This document shows positions 51,946 to 60,742 of a stretch of 64,000 nt of DNA, one piece after another (positions within the stretch are counted from its first letter, which is position 1; each line of letters starts with the position of its first letter). Made by a program: the position numbers and the translations under genes. The stretch is from positions 186,001 to 250,000 of the forward strand of contig JAMCAN010000001.1 of the NCBI GenBank assembly GCA_023715185.1, given 5' to 3'. The notes under the pieces were generated by a model that saw only the letters and a list, made by a program, of their open reading frames with translations, was not told where the DNA came from and did not search any database. This DNA comes from Planococcus sp. MER TA 32b. Lineage in GTDB: Bacteria; Bacillota; Bacilli; Bacillales_A; Planococcaceae.

Positions 51946-52085
51946 GGTTTTGAAATTCCGCCTGTAAATTTTCTTGGAAAAAGGTTTTTAAGGACTTAAG
52001 TTGAATAAAAAAGGGAAAGGGTTATTATTCAGGTTAGAACGAAATCATTTTATTGATTCGCAAATTCCGGAGAAGGTGATTAAAG

Positions 52086-52646
52086 GTGGAACAAAACAAA
52101 AAAGGGAAAAACGAAATTTGGGAGTGGGCAAAAGCGATTATAATCGCCGTGATCGTAGTTGGAGGCATCCGGCTTTTCCTGTTTGAACCGGTTCTGGTTG
52201 ACGGGGAGTCGATGATGCCGACCCTTGAGGATGGCGAACGGGTAATTGTTAACAAAATCGGTTATAGCCTGGGAGAGCCGGAGCGATATGACATAGTCGT
52301 TTTCCATGCTTCTGAAGAAGAAGATTATATAAAACGGATAATCGGGCTGCCAGGGGATCACATAGCTTTTGAAAATGATGAGCTGCTTATAAACGGAGAA
52401 GCCCAGGAAGAGCCTTATTTGTCAGCTCTGAAAGAGCAGAAAAGCGACGGCAGTTTGACGAACGATTTTACACTGGAAGAACTGCTTGAAATCGATGAGA
52501 TTCCGGAAGGCTATGTTTTTGTATTGGGTGATAACCGGGAAAACAGTACGGACAGCCGGATTATCGGTTTGGTGCCGACGGAAGAAATTATGGGCAGCGC
52601 CAGTTTTGTTTTTTGGCCGTTGGATGGAATGAGATTTGTGGAATGA
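52086..52646 (+). CDS. sipS: Signal peptidase I (S26)
   Basis: 186 residues, GTG behind GAAGGTGA. One N-terminal membrane segment (about 15-33), catalytic Ser42 in DGESMMPTL and Lys83 in YIKRIIGLPGD, and the later GDNRENSTDSR. All residues missing from the anti-sigma S26-like domain at 35061 are present here, which makes it a good internal control. Own terminator. Exact paralogue name is a guess. Confidence 0.9.
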   Translation: MEQNKKGKNEIWEWAKAIIIAVIVVGGIRLFLFEPVLVDGESMMPTLEDGERVIVNKIGYSLGEPERYDIVVFHASEEEDYIKRIIGLPGDHIAFENDELLINGEAQEEPYLSALKEQKSDGSLTNDFTLEELLEIDEIPEGYVFVLGDNRENSTDSRIIGLVPTEEIMGSASFVFWPLDGMRFVE

Positions 52647-52666
52647 TAGGTCCATATAAAAAAATA

Positions 52667-52716
52667 AAAGACTGCCGGCAAACTCGGATAATCAGAGTTT
52701 GCCGGCAGTCTTTTTG
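52667..52716. terminator. Strong bidirectional terminator
   Basis: AAAGACTGCCGGCAAACTC and its complement around a 9-base loop, with T runs on both strands; serves sipS and the convergent Zn-ADH. Confidence 0.92.
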
Positions 52717-52728
52717 AAGAGGCTTCAG

Positions 52729-53820
52729 CTACTCGCCGATTTTTACAATCGGCTTAATAGTTGTGCCTTCTTTGGAATCCTCGAATGCTTCGTTGATTTG
52801 CTCGAAATCATAGACTTTAGTCAGCTTGTCGAATGGGAACATGCCGCGCTTGTAATAATCCACCAGCTGGGGGATGAACACTTGCGGGATCGAATCTCCT
52901 TCGATAACGCCCATCACCGTTTTGCCTTCTGCCATGATGTCATTGTGGACATCGAAAGTGATTTCAGGTGTCACGCCGACAATGGCGCATGAACCAAGCG
53001 GGCGAAGTGCATGAATGGCTTGCTTCACGACTGGTGGCACTCCAGTGGTTTCAACTGCATAATGGGTACCGCCGTTGGTGATTTTCTTGATCTCTTCTAC
53101 GACGTCGACATTTTTGCCGTTCAGCGTATGCGTTGCTCCCAGCTCTTTGGCCAGCTCGAGTCGGCTGTCATGGATATCGACAGCGATAATATTAATGCAG
53201 CCAGCGATTTTTGCTGCCATAACAGCGCTAAGCCCGACCGCGCCGCTGCCGTAAACAGCGATGGAAGAACCGAACTCCGGCTTGAACCGGTTCAATACGG
53301 TGCCCGCGCCAGTCTGTATACCGCAGCCAAGCGGACCGAGCAGTGCCAAATCCACTTCCGGGTCGACCTTGACGACGTTTCTTTCATTGGTGACCGCGAA
53401 AGTCCCGAAAGATGACTGACCGAAAAAGGTGGAAACAGCTTGATCGTCGCGGTGGAGACGGTTTGTTCCGTCCTGCATTTTGCCGCCGAAATTCAGATCA
53501 TTGAAGTTCAGGCAAACTGTCGGATGCCCAGTCAAACAATTTTCGCAGTGGCCGCAATAAGCGAAAGACAGTACGACATGGTCGCCTGCTTGGATTGTGG
53601 TGACTCCAGCCCCTACTTTTTCAACTATTCCCGAACCTTCATGTCCAAGCACTGCCGGGAACGGCGACAAGCCCATATCCCTGGCTACAGCATCCGTATG
53701 GCAAACACCGGATGCCACAATTTTGACCAGCACCTCATTGGCTTTCGGTTCGTTCAGCTCCACTTCCTCAAGTTTAAAGTCTTCTGCTAAACCATGGGTA
53801 ACGGCTGCTTTTATCTTCAT
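52729..53820 (-). CDS. Zinc-dependent alcohol dehydrogenase
   Basis: 363 residues from the ATG at 53820 (GAGGAGG 7 bases upstream); a TTG two codons earlier is less likely. Catalytic Zn ligands in GVCHTDAVARD (Cys about 41) and GHEGSGIVE (His about 64), structural Zn CGHCENCLTGHPTVC (about 90-104) and Rossmann VYGSGAVGLSAVMAA near 190. Belongs to the class III/aryl-alcohol group. It acts on an aldehyde or alcohol with NAD(P); substrate unknown. Confidence 0.9.
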   Translation of the reverse strand: MKIKAAVTHGLAEDFKLEEVELNEPKANEVLVKIVASGVCHTDAVARDMGLSPFPAVLGHEGSGIVEKVGAGVTTIQAGDHVVLSFAYCGHCENCLTGHPTVCLNFNDLNFGGKMQDGTNRLHRDDQAVSTFFGQSSFGTFAVTNERNVVKVDPEVDLALLGPLGCGIQTGAGTVLNRFKPEFGSSIAVYGSGAVGLSAVMAAKIAGCINIIAVDIHDSRLELAKELGATHTLNGKNVDVVEEIKKITNGGTHYAVETTGVPPVVKQAIHALRPLGSCAIVGVTPEITFDVHNDIMAEGKTVMGVIEGDSIPQVFIPQLVDYYKRGMFPFDKLTKVYDFEQINEAFEDSKEGTTIKPIVKIGE

Positions 53821-53946
53821 CTGCAATCCTCCTCATATATTCTTCAGTCTACCTAAATGATTACCCGATTTTCTTTGCTTTATTCGGGATATACGTTTTT
53901 CACTTCATTACCTTCAATAAATTCAGCAGTCCCGGTCCGATCAGGC

Positions 53947-53991
53947 AAAAGAACCCGGCAAGCCTGTTTTTGAGGCTCACCGGGTTCTTTG
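53947..53991 (-). terminator. Terminator of the Crp/DUF606 operon
   Basis: AAAGAACCCGG and its complement with an inner AGCCT/AGGCT stem; T run on the minus strand after the stop at 54000. Confidence 0.85.
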
Positions 53992-53999
53992 ATATATGG

Positions 54000-54488
54000 T
54001 TAATCATTCGCTTCCATCGTTTCAGGATTCAATTTCACAAAAGGTTTCTGTTCCAATTTAGGTCCCAGCTGGAACAGCAGCACGCCGCCGCTGATCATCA
54101 ATACACCAATCAGCGATTGCCAGGTGAATGGCACCTGCTCGAGCCCGAACCAGCCGAGCGTATCCCACATCAGGCCGAAGAAAATCTGGGAGACCATGAC
54201 GAGCGAGATGGCGCGGCTGGGTCCGAGAATCTGGACGCCTTGTGTGACGCAAGCCACAACGCCGACTCCGACGATGCCGCTGAACCAGAACCAGGGTTCA
54301 GCGTCGAATCTGAACAATCCGGTTCCCTCGAAGGCAAGGCCGGCAACGAATGAAGCTGCAAAACCGAGTAACAGTACAAGTGCCGTGGTCGTCCAGACAC
54401 TGACGCGCTTTTTCACATTTGCGTTAAACGTATTCTGGATGGAGACAAACGCTCCGCCGATAATTGCCAAAAAGATTCCGAGAGCCAT
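54000..54488 (-). CDS. YdcZ/DUF606-type DMT transporter
   Basis: 162 residues from the ATG at 54488, after a 11-base gap from the Crp gene. Five hydrophobic segments, with the family feature GAFVSIQNTFNANVKKRVS in the first segment. DUF606 proteins are half-size transporters that usually come in pairs; its partner is at 55178-55603. Together they probably form a heterodimer. Confidence 0.82.
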   Translation of the reverse strand: MALGIFLAIIGGAFVSIQNTFNANVKKRVSVWTTTALVLLLGFAASFVAGLAFEGTGLFRFDAEPWFWFSGIVGVGVVACVTQGVQILGPSRAISLVMVSQIFFGLMWDTLGWFGLEQVPFTWQSLIGVLMISGGVLLFQLGPKLEQKPFVKLNPETMEAND

Positions 54489-54499
54489 TTGGGTCCCTC

Positions 54500-55165
54500 C
54501 TATTCGTATATATTTTGTCCCGCCTGCTCCAAAAGGGCATCGCGGTCGAGCAAAGTGATTTTGCCCCGTTTTTTCACAATCCATCCAGCTTGCTCAAATT
54601 GCTGGAGGACGCGGTTCAAATGGCGGTAGCTGGTGCCGATCAAATCCGCCATATCAATGAGCGAAGTGGATTCAAGCATCGGCTGGGTCGGGGTCATCGA
54701 CAGCAGGTAACTTGCCGCGCGGACATCGACTGTATACAGCAGGTTGAAGTTCATCGCCCGCGTTTTTGTTTCAAACTTCGTCGTGATGGTCTGGAGTAAA
54801 AATTGCAGCCACGCCGCGTTATCCGCCATATGTTTGCGCAGTGCATCGTATGATATGCCGATGACCACAATATCTGTTACGGCCTCCACCGTATTGATGA
54901 ACGGACATTCTCTTACGTATTCAACATCGCCTACGATATCGAATTGTGACTTGAATGCCAGAATCAGCCGTTTTCCTTCAGGGGACAGTATGGAAATTTT
55001 CAATTTTCCTTTGACCAGCAGATACAGCGTGTCCGCTTCGTCACTTTGTGAAAACAAGCGTTCACCGCTGCTGTAGGTGGCGACAAACATCTCTTCCCGG
55101 ACATGATCAGGAAATAAATCCAAAAGTTCAAACTGCTGAAGATAATCCGCAATGCGCCTGTCCAT
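54500..55165 (-). CDS. Crp/Fnr-family regulator (YeiL-like)
   Basis: 221 residues, ATG. N-terminal cyclic-nucleotide-type beta barrel (about 20-130, GERLFSQSDEADTLYLLVKG) and a C-terminal winged helix (SLIDMADLIGTSYRHLNRVL, about 168-187). No Fnr-type N-terminal cysteines. It lies between two DUF606 genes with gaps of 12 and 11 bases, so it probably regulates that transporter; a palindrome at 55660 precedes the operon. Confidence 0.85.
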   Translation of the reverse strand: MDRRIADYLQQFELLDLFPDHVREEMFVATYSSGERLFSQSDEADTLYLLVKGKLKISILSPEGKRLILAFKSQFDIVGDVEYVRECPFINTVEAVTDIVVIGISYDALRKHMADNAAWLQFLLQTITTKFETKTRAMNFNLLYTVDVRAASYLLSMTPTQPMLESTSLIDMADLIGTSYRHLNRVLQQFEQAGWIVKKRGKITLLDRDALLEQAGQNIYE

Positions 55166-55177
55166 TCTTCTCCACTC

Positions 55178-55603
55178 CTACAATTTCAAAATAATGACGC
55201 CTGCTATCATCATCAGCACGCCGAAAATTTGAGTCTTCCCGATTCTCTTCTGAGACATATCAAACCAGCCTTTGCCATCGATGACAATTGCCAGAACCAG
55301 CTGGGCAATCAGGAAAATGGCGATGGTCAGCGTTACACCCATTATATGGACCGCGGTCATATTGCTGAACAGCACAATCGCTGCCAGCATGCCGCCGGAC
55401 GCGTATAAAGGCGAAACTTGTGTAAGCTGGCGATATGACCGGTCCCTGATGATAAGTACGATGAAAATTGCCAGCACAAAGCCGGTCAATTGAGTCATTG
55501 CAGCAGCTTGCCATGAACCGATCTGACTGCTGATCGTTGCGTTGGCCACACTCTGGAATGTCAGAAAGAATCCGCCGAGCAGCGCAAATATAATCCCTTT
55601 CAT
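55178..55603 (-). CDS. YdcZ/DUF606-type DMT transporter
   Basis: 141 residues from the ATG at 55603 (AAAGGTG 11 bases upstream; a GTG three codons earlier is too close to the site). Five hydrophobic segments, SVANATISSQIGSWQAAAMTQL in two pieces after the first. First gene of the DUF606-Crp-DUF606 operon. Confidence 0.82.
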   Translation of the reverse strand: MKGIIFALLGGFFLTFQSVANATISSQIGSWQAAAMTQLTGFVLAIFIVLIIRDRSYRQLTQVSPLYASGGMLAAIVLFSNMTAVHIMGVTLTIAIFLIAQLVLAIVIDGKGWFDMSQKRIGKTQIFGVLMMIAGVIILKL

Positions 55604-55630
55604 AAAATGCACGCACCTTTCTATACTCCT

Positions 55631-55671
55631 AATTTACAGGGAGAAAAATGGCGCGAAAAGGACACATGTCC
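55631..55671 (-). promoter_or_regulatory. Putative Crp-type site and promoter of the DUF606 operon
   Basis: GGACA-TG-TGTCC (minus strand, 55671-55660) lies about 32 bases before a TAAATT -10-like box (55636-55631), a spacing compatible with class II activation by a Crp-family protein. The dyad differs from the classical TGTGA-N6-TCACA. Confidence 0.4.
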
Positions 55672-55833
55672 CATTTATCATCACTCAAACGGAGAAGAGT
55701 GGCAAGAAAAATATTCCTGAAAAAGTCTGATAATTTCGGTTATAATGGAGTCGATAAGCTGGAGCTGAATTTGCATCGGTGTTTCCGGCGTTTATTGGCC
55801 ACGAAATTTTTCTATATAAAGGAGCAGAGCAAA

Positions 55834-56430
55834 ATGCGGAATTCCTTACCGAAAAAGTTCGATAAACAAGCGAGTAAATACAACAAACTCCGGACACATG
55901 ATAAGACCTTCAAATACCGGCAAAAAATTTTTTCAGATATACAAGGCGAAGTATTGGAGGTCGGAATCGGAGTGGGGCTCAATTTCCCTTTATACAACAG
56001 GGAAGTGGAATTGACCGGAGTGGACTTCAGCGGAGAAATGCTGAAAAGGGCAAGGCAGGCTGCAAAAGATTACCCGTTCAAAACAACACTTATTCAGGAA
56101 GATGTGGAAACGATCGACTTCCCTGAAAACAGTTTCGATGTAATCGTTTCGTCCGGAACTTTATGCGGCTATCAAAATCCGCTAGGCGTTTTGAACAACT
56201 TTCAAAAATGGTGCAGACCGGAAGGAAAGATTTTGCTGCTGGAACACGGCCTCAGTTCCAATAAGCCCCTGGCATGGCTGCAGAAATCCCTGGATCCGCT
56301 GTCAGTAAAAATGGTGGGTTGCCATACAAACCGCGATATCAGTGGGCTGGTTAAAAGGTCAAAGCTGCAGTTTATCAGAGAAGAGCGGTATTTGGCTGGA
56401 AATGTCTATTTGATATGGGGGAAGCCGTAG
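55834..56430 (+). CDS. Class I SAM methyltransferase
   Basis: 198 residues from the ATG at 55834 (AAAGGAG upstream). SAM motif I VLEVGIGVGLNFPLY at about 40, GVDFSGEMLKRARQ at about 60 and NSFDVIVSSGTLCGYQNP near 105. Resembles UbiE-like methyltransferases of Bacillales. Its stop is followed directly by the remains of a Nudix gene. Confidence 0.82.
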   Translation: MRNSLPKKFDKQASKYNKLRTHDKTFKYRQKIFSDIQGEVLEVGIGVGLNFPLYNREVELTGVDFSGEMLKRARQAAKDYPFKTTLIQEDVETIDFPENSFDVIVSSGTLCGYQNPLGVLNNFQKWCRPEGKILLLEHGLSSNKPLAWLQKSLDPLSVKMVGCHTNRDISGLVKRSKLQFIREERYLAGNVYLIWGKP

Positions 56431-56616
56431 GGGGTTATTGCAGAGTTAAGAAAAATAGTGGGCACACGCTCGTTAATAATGGCCGGAGCCAGTGTGTTTC
56501 TTGGACAAGAGGAATCGGTGGAACTTGAATTCTTCGAAATTGAACATTTGCCTATGAATATAAGTCCGGCGGATTTACCGGTAATAAAAGCATTCTTACA
56601 ACAACGCCCACATTAA
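56431..56616 (+). pseudogene. Internally deleted Nudix hydrolase pseudogene
   Basis: The frame reads VIAELRKIVGTRSLIMAGAS then VFLGQEESVELEFFEIEHLP and MNISPADLPVIKAFLQQRPH before TAA. The first part is the N-terminus, and the last part the C-terminus, of a common Bacillales Nudix family (ADP-ribose-pyrophosphatase-like, normally about 150 residues). The central segment with the Nudix box is missing and there is no start codon. About 90 residues appear to have been deleted in frame. The remainder of the gap to 56738 shows nothing. Confidence 0.75.
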
Positions 56617-56738
56617 AATTTTTCAGCAAACAATGGACATGTCATAATTTTGTTAGTAAGAATAAAAATGTTTAAAATTTTCTTATTGGGGTAGATTGAT
56701 AGTTGTGAATTACTTCAAAATAATAGAGGAGAATTTTT

Positions 56739-56939
56739 ATGTCACCAATGTTGACGCATTTTGAAGCCATGGAGATAAGAGAATTACTTTTCTTCAAAAA
56801 AGCCGCCCTTTCAAAAAGCAAGTTATTTTTAATTAGTGTGAAAGAGCAATATTGTACAGATACCTTGAAAGAAGATATCGAACTGTCTATTCAGGAAATC
56901 GAAGAATTAAAAAATATATTAAGCTACTCAGGAATGTAA
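56739..56939 (+). CDS. Small CotF/YhcQ-like helical protein
   Basis: 66 residues, ATG behind AGAGGAGA. The pattern HFEAMEIRELLFFKKAALSK, KSKLFLISVKE and LKEDIELSIQEIEELKNIL resembles the ferritin-like spore-coat CotF family in its C-terminal half. It is truncated relative to CotF (which has about 150 residues). No signal peptide. Tentative. Confidence 0.5.
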   Translation: MSPMLTHFEAMEIRELLFFKKAALSKSKLFLISVKEQYCTDTLKEDIELSIQEIEELKNILSYSGM

Positions 56940-57103
56940 GTTGAAAATTGCAAGCCTGTTTGAATATGAACTGATTAGAACGCTGCATTAATATTGCAAG
57001 CGTGTTTTTTTTATTTTCATGAATATTATTTAAATGGATAGGAAAATCCACTGTAATTTTTGCGCCGAAACCACGGTCTCATTGTTACAAAGGGGTGGAT
57101 GTG

Positions 57104-57568
57104 ATGAAGCGGTTGGCGTCGATAATCTTAATAGGTGCTTTGTTTCTTTCAGGATGCCAGGACAATCGGGTGAATGAGGATTCTCCGCAAATCACCCAAC
57201 CGGAGCCAAGCGAAAATGCATTTCCCCCGCTTCCGACCGCTGATGTGATTGAGAGCGGCAGTTCCGGCGAAGTGAAAAACTTGGATCGGTTCCAGACATT
57301 TTTAGAACATGCTGATGAAAAAGAACCGGATTACATCCAGATCATCCAATTCACGACAGAAGGGGATCCGATTTCACGAGATCTTCAATTTGATGGAGCA
57401 GTATTCAAATCCACCATGAACAGTTCAAGGGATTCCTATGGCTCGGGTGGCATAAGCGAGGCGGTTTGTTCTGAAATAGCGAAGACAGAAACAGCTGAAA
57501 GAACCGATTATCAGCTGGAGGATTGTGAAGATACAGAAGTGATTGATCTATTGGTTGTCTGGAAGTAG
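57104..57568 (+). CDS. DUF4362 lipoprotein
   Basis: 154 residues from the ATG at 57104 (AAAGGGG 9 bases upstream). Signal peptide with lipobox LSGC at about residue 18; the mature part has the DUF4362 pattern (RFQTFLEHADEKEPDYIQII, TTEGDPI, then a C-terminal CEDTEVIDLLVVWK). Exported surface protein of unknown function. Confidence 0.8.
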   Translation: MKRLASIILIGALFLSGCQDNRVNEDSPQITQPEPSENAFPPLPTADVIESGSSGEVKNLDRFQTFLEHADEKEPDYIQIIQFTTEGDPISRDLQFDGAVFKSTMNSSRDSYGSGGISEAVCSEIAKTETAERTDYQLEDCEDTEVIDLLVVWK

Positions 57569-57711
57569 CATTCTATAATTAAGGATAAAAACATACCTAT
57601 GAAATGAAGCCACAGCTGACTGTGCCTGTCGTTTCGCAGGTGTTTTATTTTCGGGGTGCTGGAATCATCTTCTGGCAATGGCAGCCTGGCTGCCGGTTGC
57701 TTCATGACCGG

Positions 57712-58263
57712 CTAACTTACCCGTCTTTTAAACGGATCTTTTCTTTTATTGTTAATCCAGACCAGCAGCAGAATGACAAGAATCATGCCGGCTAAACTGT
57801 ACTGGTAACTGGCAGGGATGGTGTGGATCAAGCCATACACGACCGCCACTTCAATAAAGACGGCAGGAATTTTTCCGATTGTGCTGGCGGCCATAAACAA
57901 AGGGCCCGAAATCGGCGTTAAAGAAGCGCCAGCGGTCACCAATCCAGACGGAACAAAAGGAATCAGGCGAAGCAAAATGACCGTCCAGAAAACCTGGCTG
58001 GGTGAAGACTCCTGAATCTTTGTCCAGAAGCGATTTTTCAGCCATGCCGGGTCCATCTTTTTGAATCCGAAACGGTAAAGATAAAATCCGGCAATTGCAC
58101 CAAAAATTTCTCCGGACAGCGAAAGTGTCGTGCCGAGCGTGATGCCGAAGGAACTGATATTCAGTCCGGTCACCAGGAAACTGGGGAAAAAGCCTATAGC
58201 GCCAACTCCCAAATTCAGCAGAAGCAAAAGCAGGAATTCAATGATGGGAAATTGAGTAAGAAT
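57712..58263 (-). CDS. TVP38/TMEM64-family (DedA-like) membrane protein
   Basis: 183 residues if translation starts at an ATT codon at 58263. AAGGAGG lies exactly 8 bases upstream of it, while the only in-frame standard start (TTG at 58227) has no site. Five hydrophobic segments, with the SNARE-associated/VTT signature ILLRLIPFVPSGLVTAGASLTP at about 110-131 (two pieces in the gene text). VTT-domain proteins act in lipid or polyprenyl-phosphate flipping; specific substrate unknown. Confidence 0.75.
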   Translation of the reverse strand: MLTQFPIIEFLLLLLLNLGVGAIGFFPSFLVTGLNISSFGITLGTTLSLSGEIFGAIAGFYLYRFGFKKMDPAWLKNRFWTKIQESSPSQVFWTVILLRLIPFVPSGLVTAGASLTPISGPLFMAASTIGKIPAVFIEVAVVYGLIHTIPASYQYSLAGMILVILLLVWINNKRKDPFKRRVS

Positions 58264-58530
58264 AGGATTCGCCTCCTTCGGTGTAAAGTTCGGAATGGTT
58301 GGTTGACTTAATTATACATTGGAATAACCGGCACGGCTTTTAATTTGAGAGATACTTTTTTAAGCTTCTTTATTCGAATGATCCATTCCGGTCAAGCGAC
58401 CATAAGCGCAAAATCGAGGACGAAAATTTCGGGCTGTGATTGGTAAAATGAAAGCGGAAGTATTGCCGGTAATTGGTTACAATGGAGATAAGGATGAGAG
58501 CGGAAAAATCACAAGGAAGGAGTGGTTTGG

Positions 58531-59148
58531 ATGGCTGCGGAAACAACTTTCACTTTTGAAGAGATGTGGGAGAAAATCATGGCCTGTGACCGTAAATATG
58601 AGGGGCTGTTCTACACGGCAGTGAAGACGACGAAAATTTATTGCAGGCCTTCGTGCCGGTCGAGGAAGCCGAAGAAGGTGAATGTGGAATTCTACCCGAC
58701 AATCCAGGAAGCGGAGAGCCGGGGATACCGGGCGTGCAAAAGGTGTCAGCCGGAAACGGAACACTCTCCTAACGTAGAAGTTGTGCAAGGGGTGATTACC
58801 TTACTCTTGGCCAATCACAGGCGTAAACTGAATCTGGAGGAAATAGCTGCGCATGCGGGATTGAGCCCTTCGTATCTGGATCGCGTCTTCAAGAAGGAAA
58901 CGGGAGAAACACCCCGGTCGTTCCTGGAGAAAATCCGCGTGGACAAAGCGGCGCATTTGCTTAAGAATACCGAAAGCACGAATTTGGATATTTGTTACGA
59001 AGCAGGATTTCAAAGCACATCGCATTTTTATAAAGCGTTCCGGCGCTCCAAGAACCTTTCGCCAAGCGGTTACCGGAAAATGACGAAGGAGCTGGAAAAT
59101 GGATCCGAACACAAACAGCAGTTACGTGAGAGTTCCTGTACCGGTTGA
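58531..59148 (+). CDS. adaA: Methylphosphotriester-DNA methyltransferase / AraC regulator AdaA
   Basis: 205 residues from the ATG at 58531 (AAGGAG 8 bases upstream). N-terminal zinc domain with the acceptor cysteine in KTTKIYCRPSCRSR (Cys near 35 and 39) and ACKRCQPE (about 70-76), and a C-terminal AraC HTH (about 90-190). It repairs methylphosphotriesters and, once methylated, activates its operon (adaptive response). Overlaps alkA by about 50 bases. Lacks the AGT domain, which is supplied by the separate ogt gene. Confidence 0.9.
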   Translation: MAAETTFTFEEMWEKIMACDRKYEGLFYTAVKTTKIYCRPSCRSRKPKKVNVEFYPTIQEAESRGYRACKRCQPETEHSPNVEVVQGVITLLLANHRRKLNLEEIAAHAGLSPSYLDRVFKKETGETPRSFLEKIRVDKAAHLLKNTESTNLDICYEAGFQSTSHFYKAFRRSKNLSPSGYRKMTKELENGSEHKQQLRESSCTG

Positions 59149-60007
59149 ATTCAGTTTTGAGGAATGTCTGATATTCCTCAACCGGTCCGGCCAGGAAAAT
59201 CTTCACCGAATAAAAAATGATCGAATCATAAAACTGATCGACCATCAGGGAGAACTGATATTAATAGGCATTACGCATGAGGAGCGGCATTTACGGATCG
59301 GATTCCTGAACGGCAAACCGTCAGAAGAAGGGCAGCGGGCCGCCGCAGATTACGTGTGGGAATGGTTTGATTTGAAGACGGATTTGGCGCCTTTTTATGA
59401 GATGGCAGCGGGAGATCCGATTTTGCAGCCAATCGTTAAGCGCCATTTCGGTCTGCGGGTCCTGGGTTTTCCTGATTTGTTTGAAGCGATGGCTTGGGCA
59501 ATCACCGGCCAGCAGATCAATCTGACATTCGCCTATACCTTGAAAAAGCGATTTGTCGAAGCTTACGGAAAATCAATCGTTTATAAAGACGAAATTTACT
59601 GGACATTCCCTTCCTGCGAAGAAATTGCGCAGCTTGCGGTGAGTGATTTGACGCCAATGCAGTATTCGGCGCGGAAAGCGGAATACATTATCGGCATTGC
59701 GGCTGAAATGGCGAAAGGAAAACTGGTAAAGGAAAATTTCACGGATGGAAAAGATGCGCAGACTGTCGAAAAAGAACTGGTGGCAATCAGAGGGATCGGT
59801 CCCTGGTCCGCTAATTATGTCATGATGAAATGCCTTGGTTTCACCTCGGCTTTTCCGATTGCCGATGTCGGTTTGCACAACGCATTGAAATATCAACTTG
59901 GGCTGGAGAAGAAACCGTCGATAGCGGAAATCGAAAGCTATGCAGAAAACTGGAAAGGGTGGGAGGCATACGCCACTTTCTATTTATGGAGGAGTTTGTA
60001 TGAGTAA
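59099..60007 (+). CDS. alkA: DNA-3-methyladenine glycosylase II
   Basis: 302 residues, ATG inside the end of adaA. An N-terminal AlkA-type domain and a HhH-GPD fold with hairpin VAIRGIGPWSANYVMM and the catalytic Asp in FPIADVGLHNAL (about 258). Removes alkylated purines. Second gene of the adaptive-response operon and overlapping with ogt by 8 bases. Confidence 0.88.
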   Translation: MDPNTNSSYVRVPVPVEFSFEECLIFLNRSGQENLHRIKNDRIIKLIDHQGELILIGITHEERHLRIGFLNGKPSEEGQRAAADYVWEWFDLKTDLAPFYEMAAGDPILQPIVKRHFGLRVLGFPDLFEAMAWAITGQQINLTFAYTLKKRFVEAYGKSIVYKDEIYWTFPSCEEIAQLAVSDLTPMQYSARKAEYIIGIAAEMAKGKLVKENFTDGKDAQTVEKELVAIRGIGPWSANYVMMKCLGFTSAFPIADVGLHNALKYQLGLEKKPSIAEIESYAENWKGWEAYATFYLWRSLYE

Positions 60008-60491
60008 GTTATATCAAGTGGATTATCAATCACCGATCGGCATTATGGAAGTAGTGGGTACAGAACAAGGGATTCTGTCGGTTTTATTCACGGAACGGGA
60101 CGAGGTGCTTCACCAGCCGCAGCCTGACATGCCGCAGGTTTTAAAGGACTGTCTGCAGGAGTTGGACGAATACTTCAAGGGTGAGCGCATGGATTTCACC
60201 GTTCCCTATATTTCCGAAGGGACTGATTTCCAGGGCAAAGTCTGGTCGGCTTTGACGACTGTCGGCTATGCGGAAACCGCTTCCTACCGGGATATCGCGG
60301 TGAAAGTCGGAAGCGAAAAAGCGGTGCGGGCAGTGGGCAACGCCAACAGCAAAAATAAGCTGACCATCATTGTGCCGTGCCACCGTGTAATTGGCACGAA
60401 CGGGAAACTGACGGGTTATGCGGGGACGTTGACCCGGAAAGAATGGCTGTTGAAACATGAACAGGCGATCCGGAGTAAGAATACATTATAG
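60000..60491 (+). CDS. ogt: Methylated-DNA--protein-cysteine methyltransferase
   Basis: 163 residues from the ATG at 60000, which overlaps the alkA stop. N-terminal ribonuclease-like half, then the AGT domain with acceptor Cys in IVPCHRVIG (about 123-131). Reverses O6-methylguanine. Third gene of adaA-alkA-ogt; a terminator follows. Confidence 0.92.
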   Translation: MSKLYQVDYQSPIGIMEVVGTEQGILSVLFTERDEVLHQPQPDMPQVLKDCLQELDEYFKGERMDFTVPYISEGTDFQGKVWSALTTVGYAETASYRDIAVKVGSEKAVRAVGNANSKNKLTIIVPCHRVIGTNGKLTGYAGTLTRKEWLLKHEQAIRSKNTL

Positions 60492-60519
60492 GGTGACTTA
60501 GCTTGGAACGGCTTTTCGG

Positions 60520-60551
60520 GGGAGAAACTTTTAAAAGTTTCTCCTTTTTTA
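60520..60551 (+). terminator. Terminator of the adaptive-response operon
   Basis: GGAGAAACTTTTAAAAGTTTCTCC, written here as arms GGAGAAACTT and AAGTTTCTCC around TTAA, followed by TTTTTT. Confidence 0.85.
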
Positions 60552-60580
60552 ATTTGAGTAGAAAAGATCGCGGAAATTGT

Positions 60581-60657
60581 CGAACGTAGATATATTCTCC
60601 CGAACGTAGATATAATCTCCTGAACGCAGATATAATTCGCTGAACGTAGATATACGA
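60581..60657 (+). repeat. Periodic array E: 4 units, exact 20-bp period
   Basis: GAACGTAGATATA (one copy GAACGCAGATATA) with the preceding base at 60581, 60601, 60621 and 60641. The core matches array A on its minus strand (CTGAACGCCGATATAA). A palindromic element follows at 60743. The gap 60552-60911 holds only these and the tag leader. Confidence 0.9.
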
Positions 60658-60742
60658 CAAGCAGGCAAAGCTGCGATGAGAAAAAAGCCGCTTTATTGCG
60701 GTTGATATCCCTCCAAAAGTGAAGATCAAAAGATAAATGGCT

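Noticed and set aside
52001-52186. Separate small ORF before sipS
   Set aside because: A TTG-started frame without a good site that overlaps the sipS start; composition fits a shadow of that gene.
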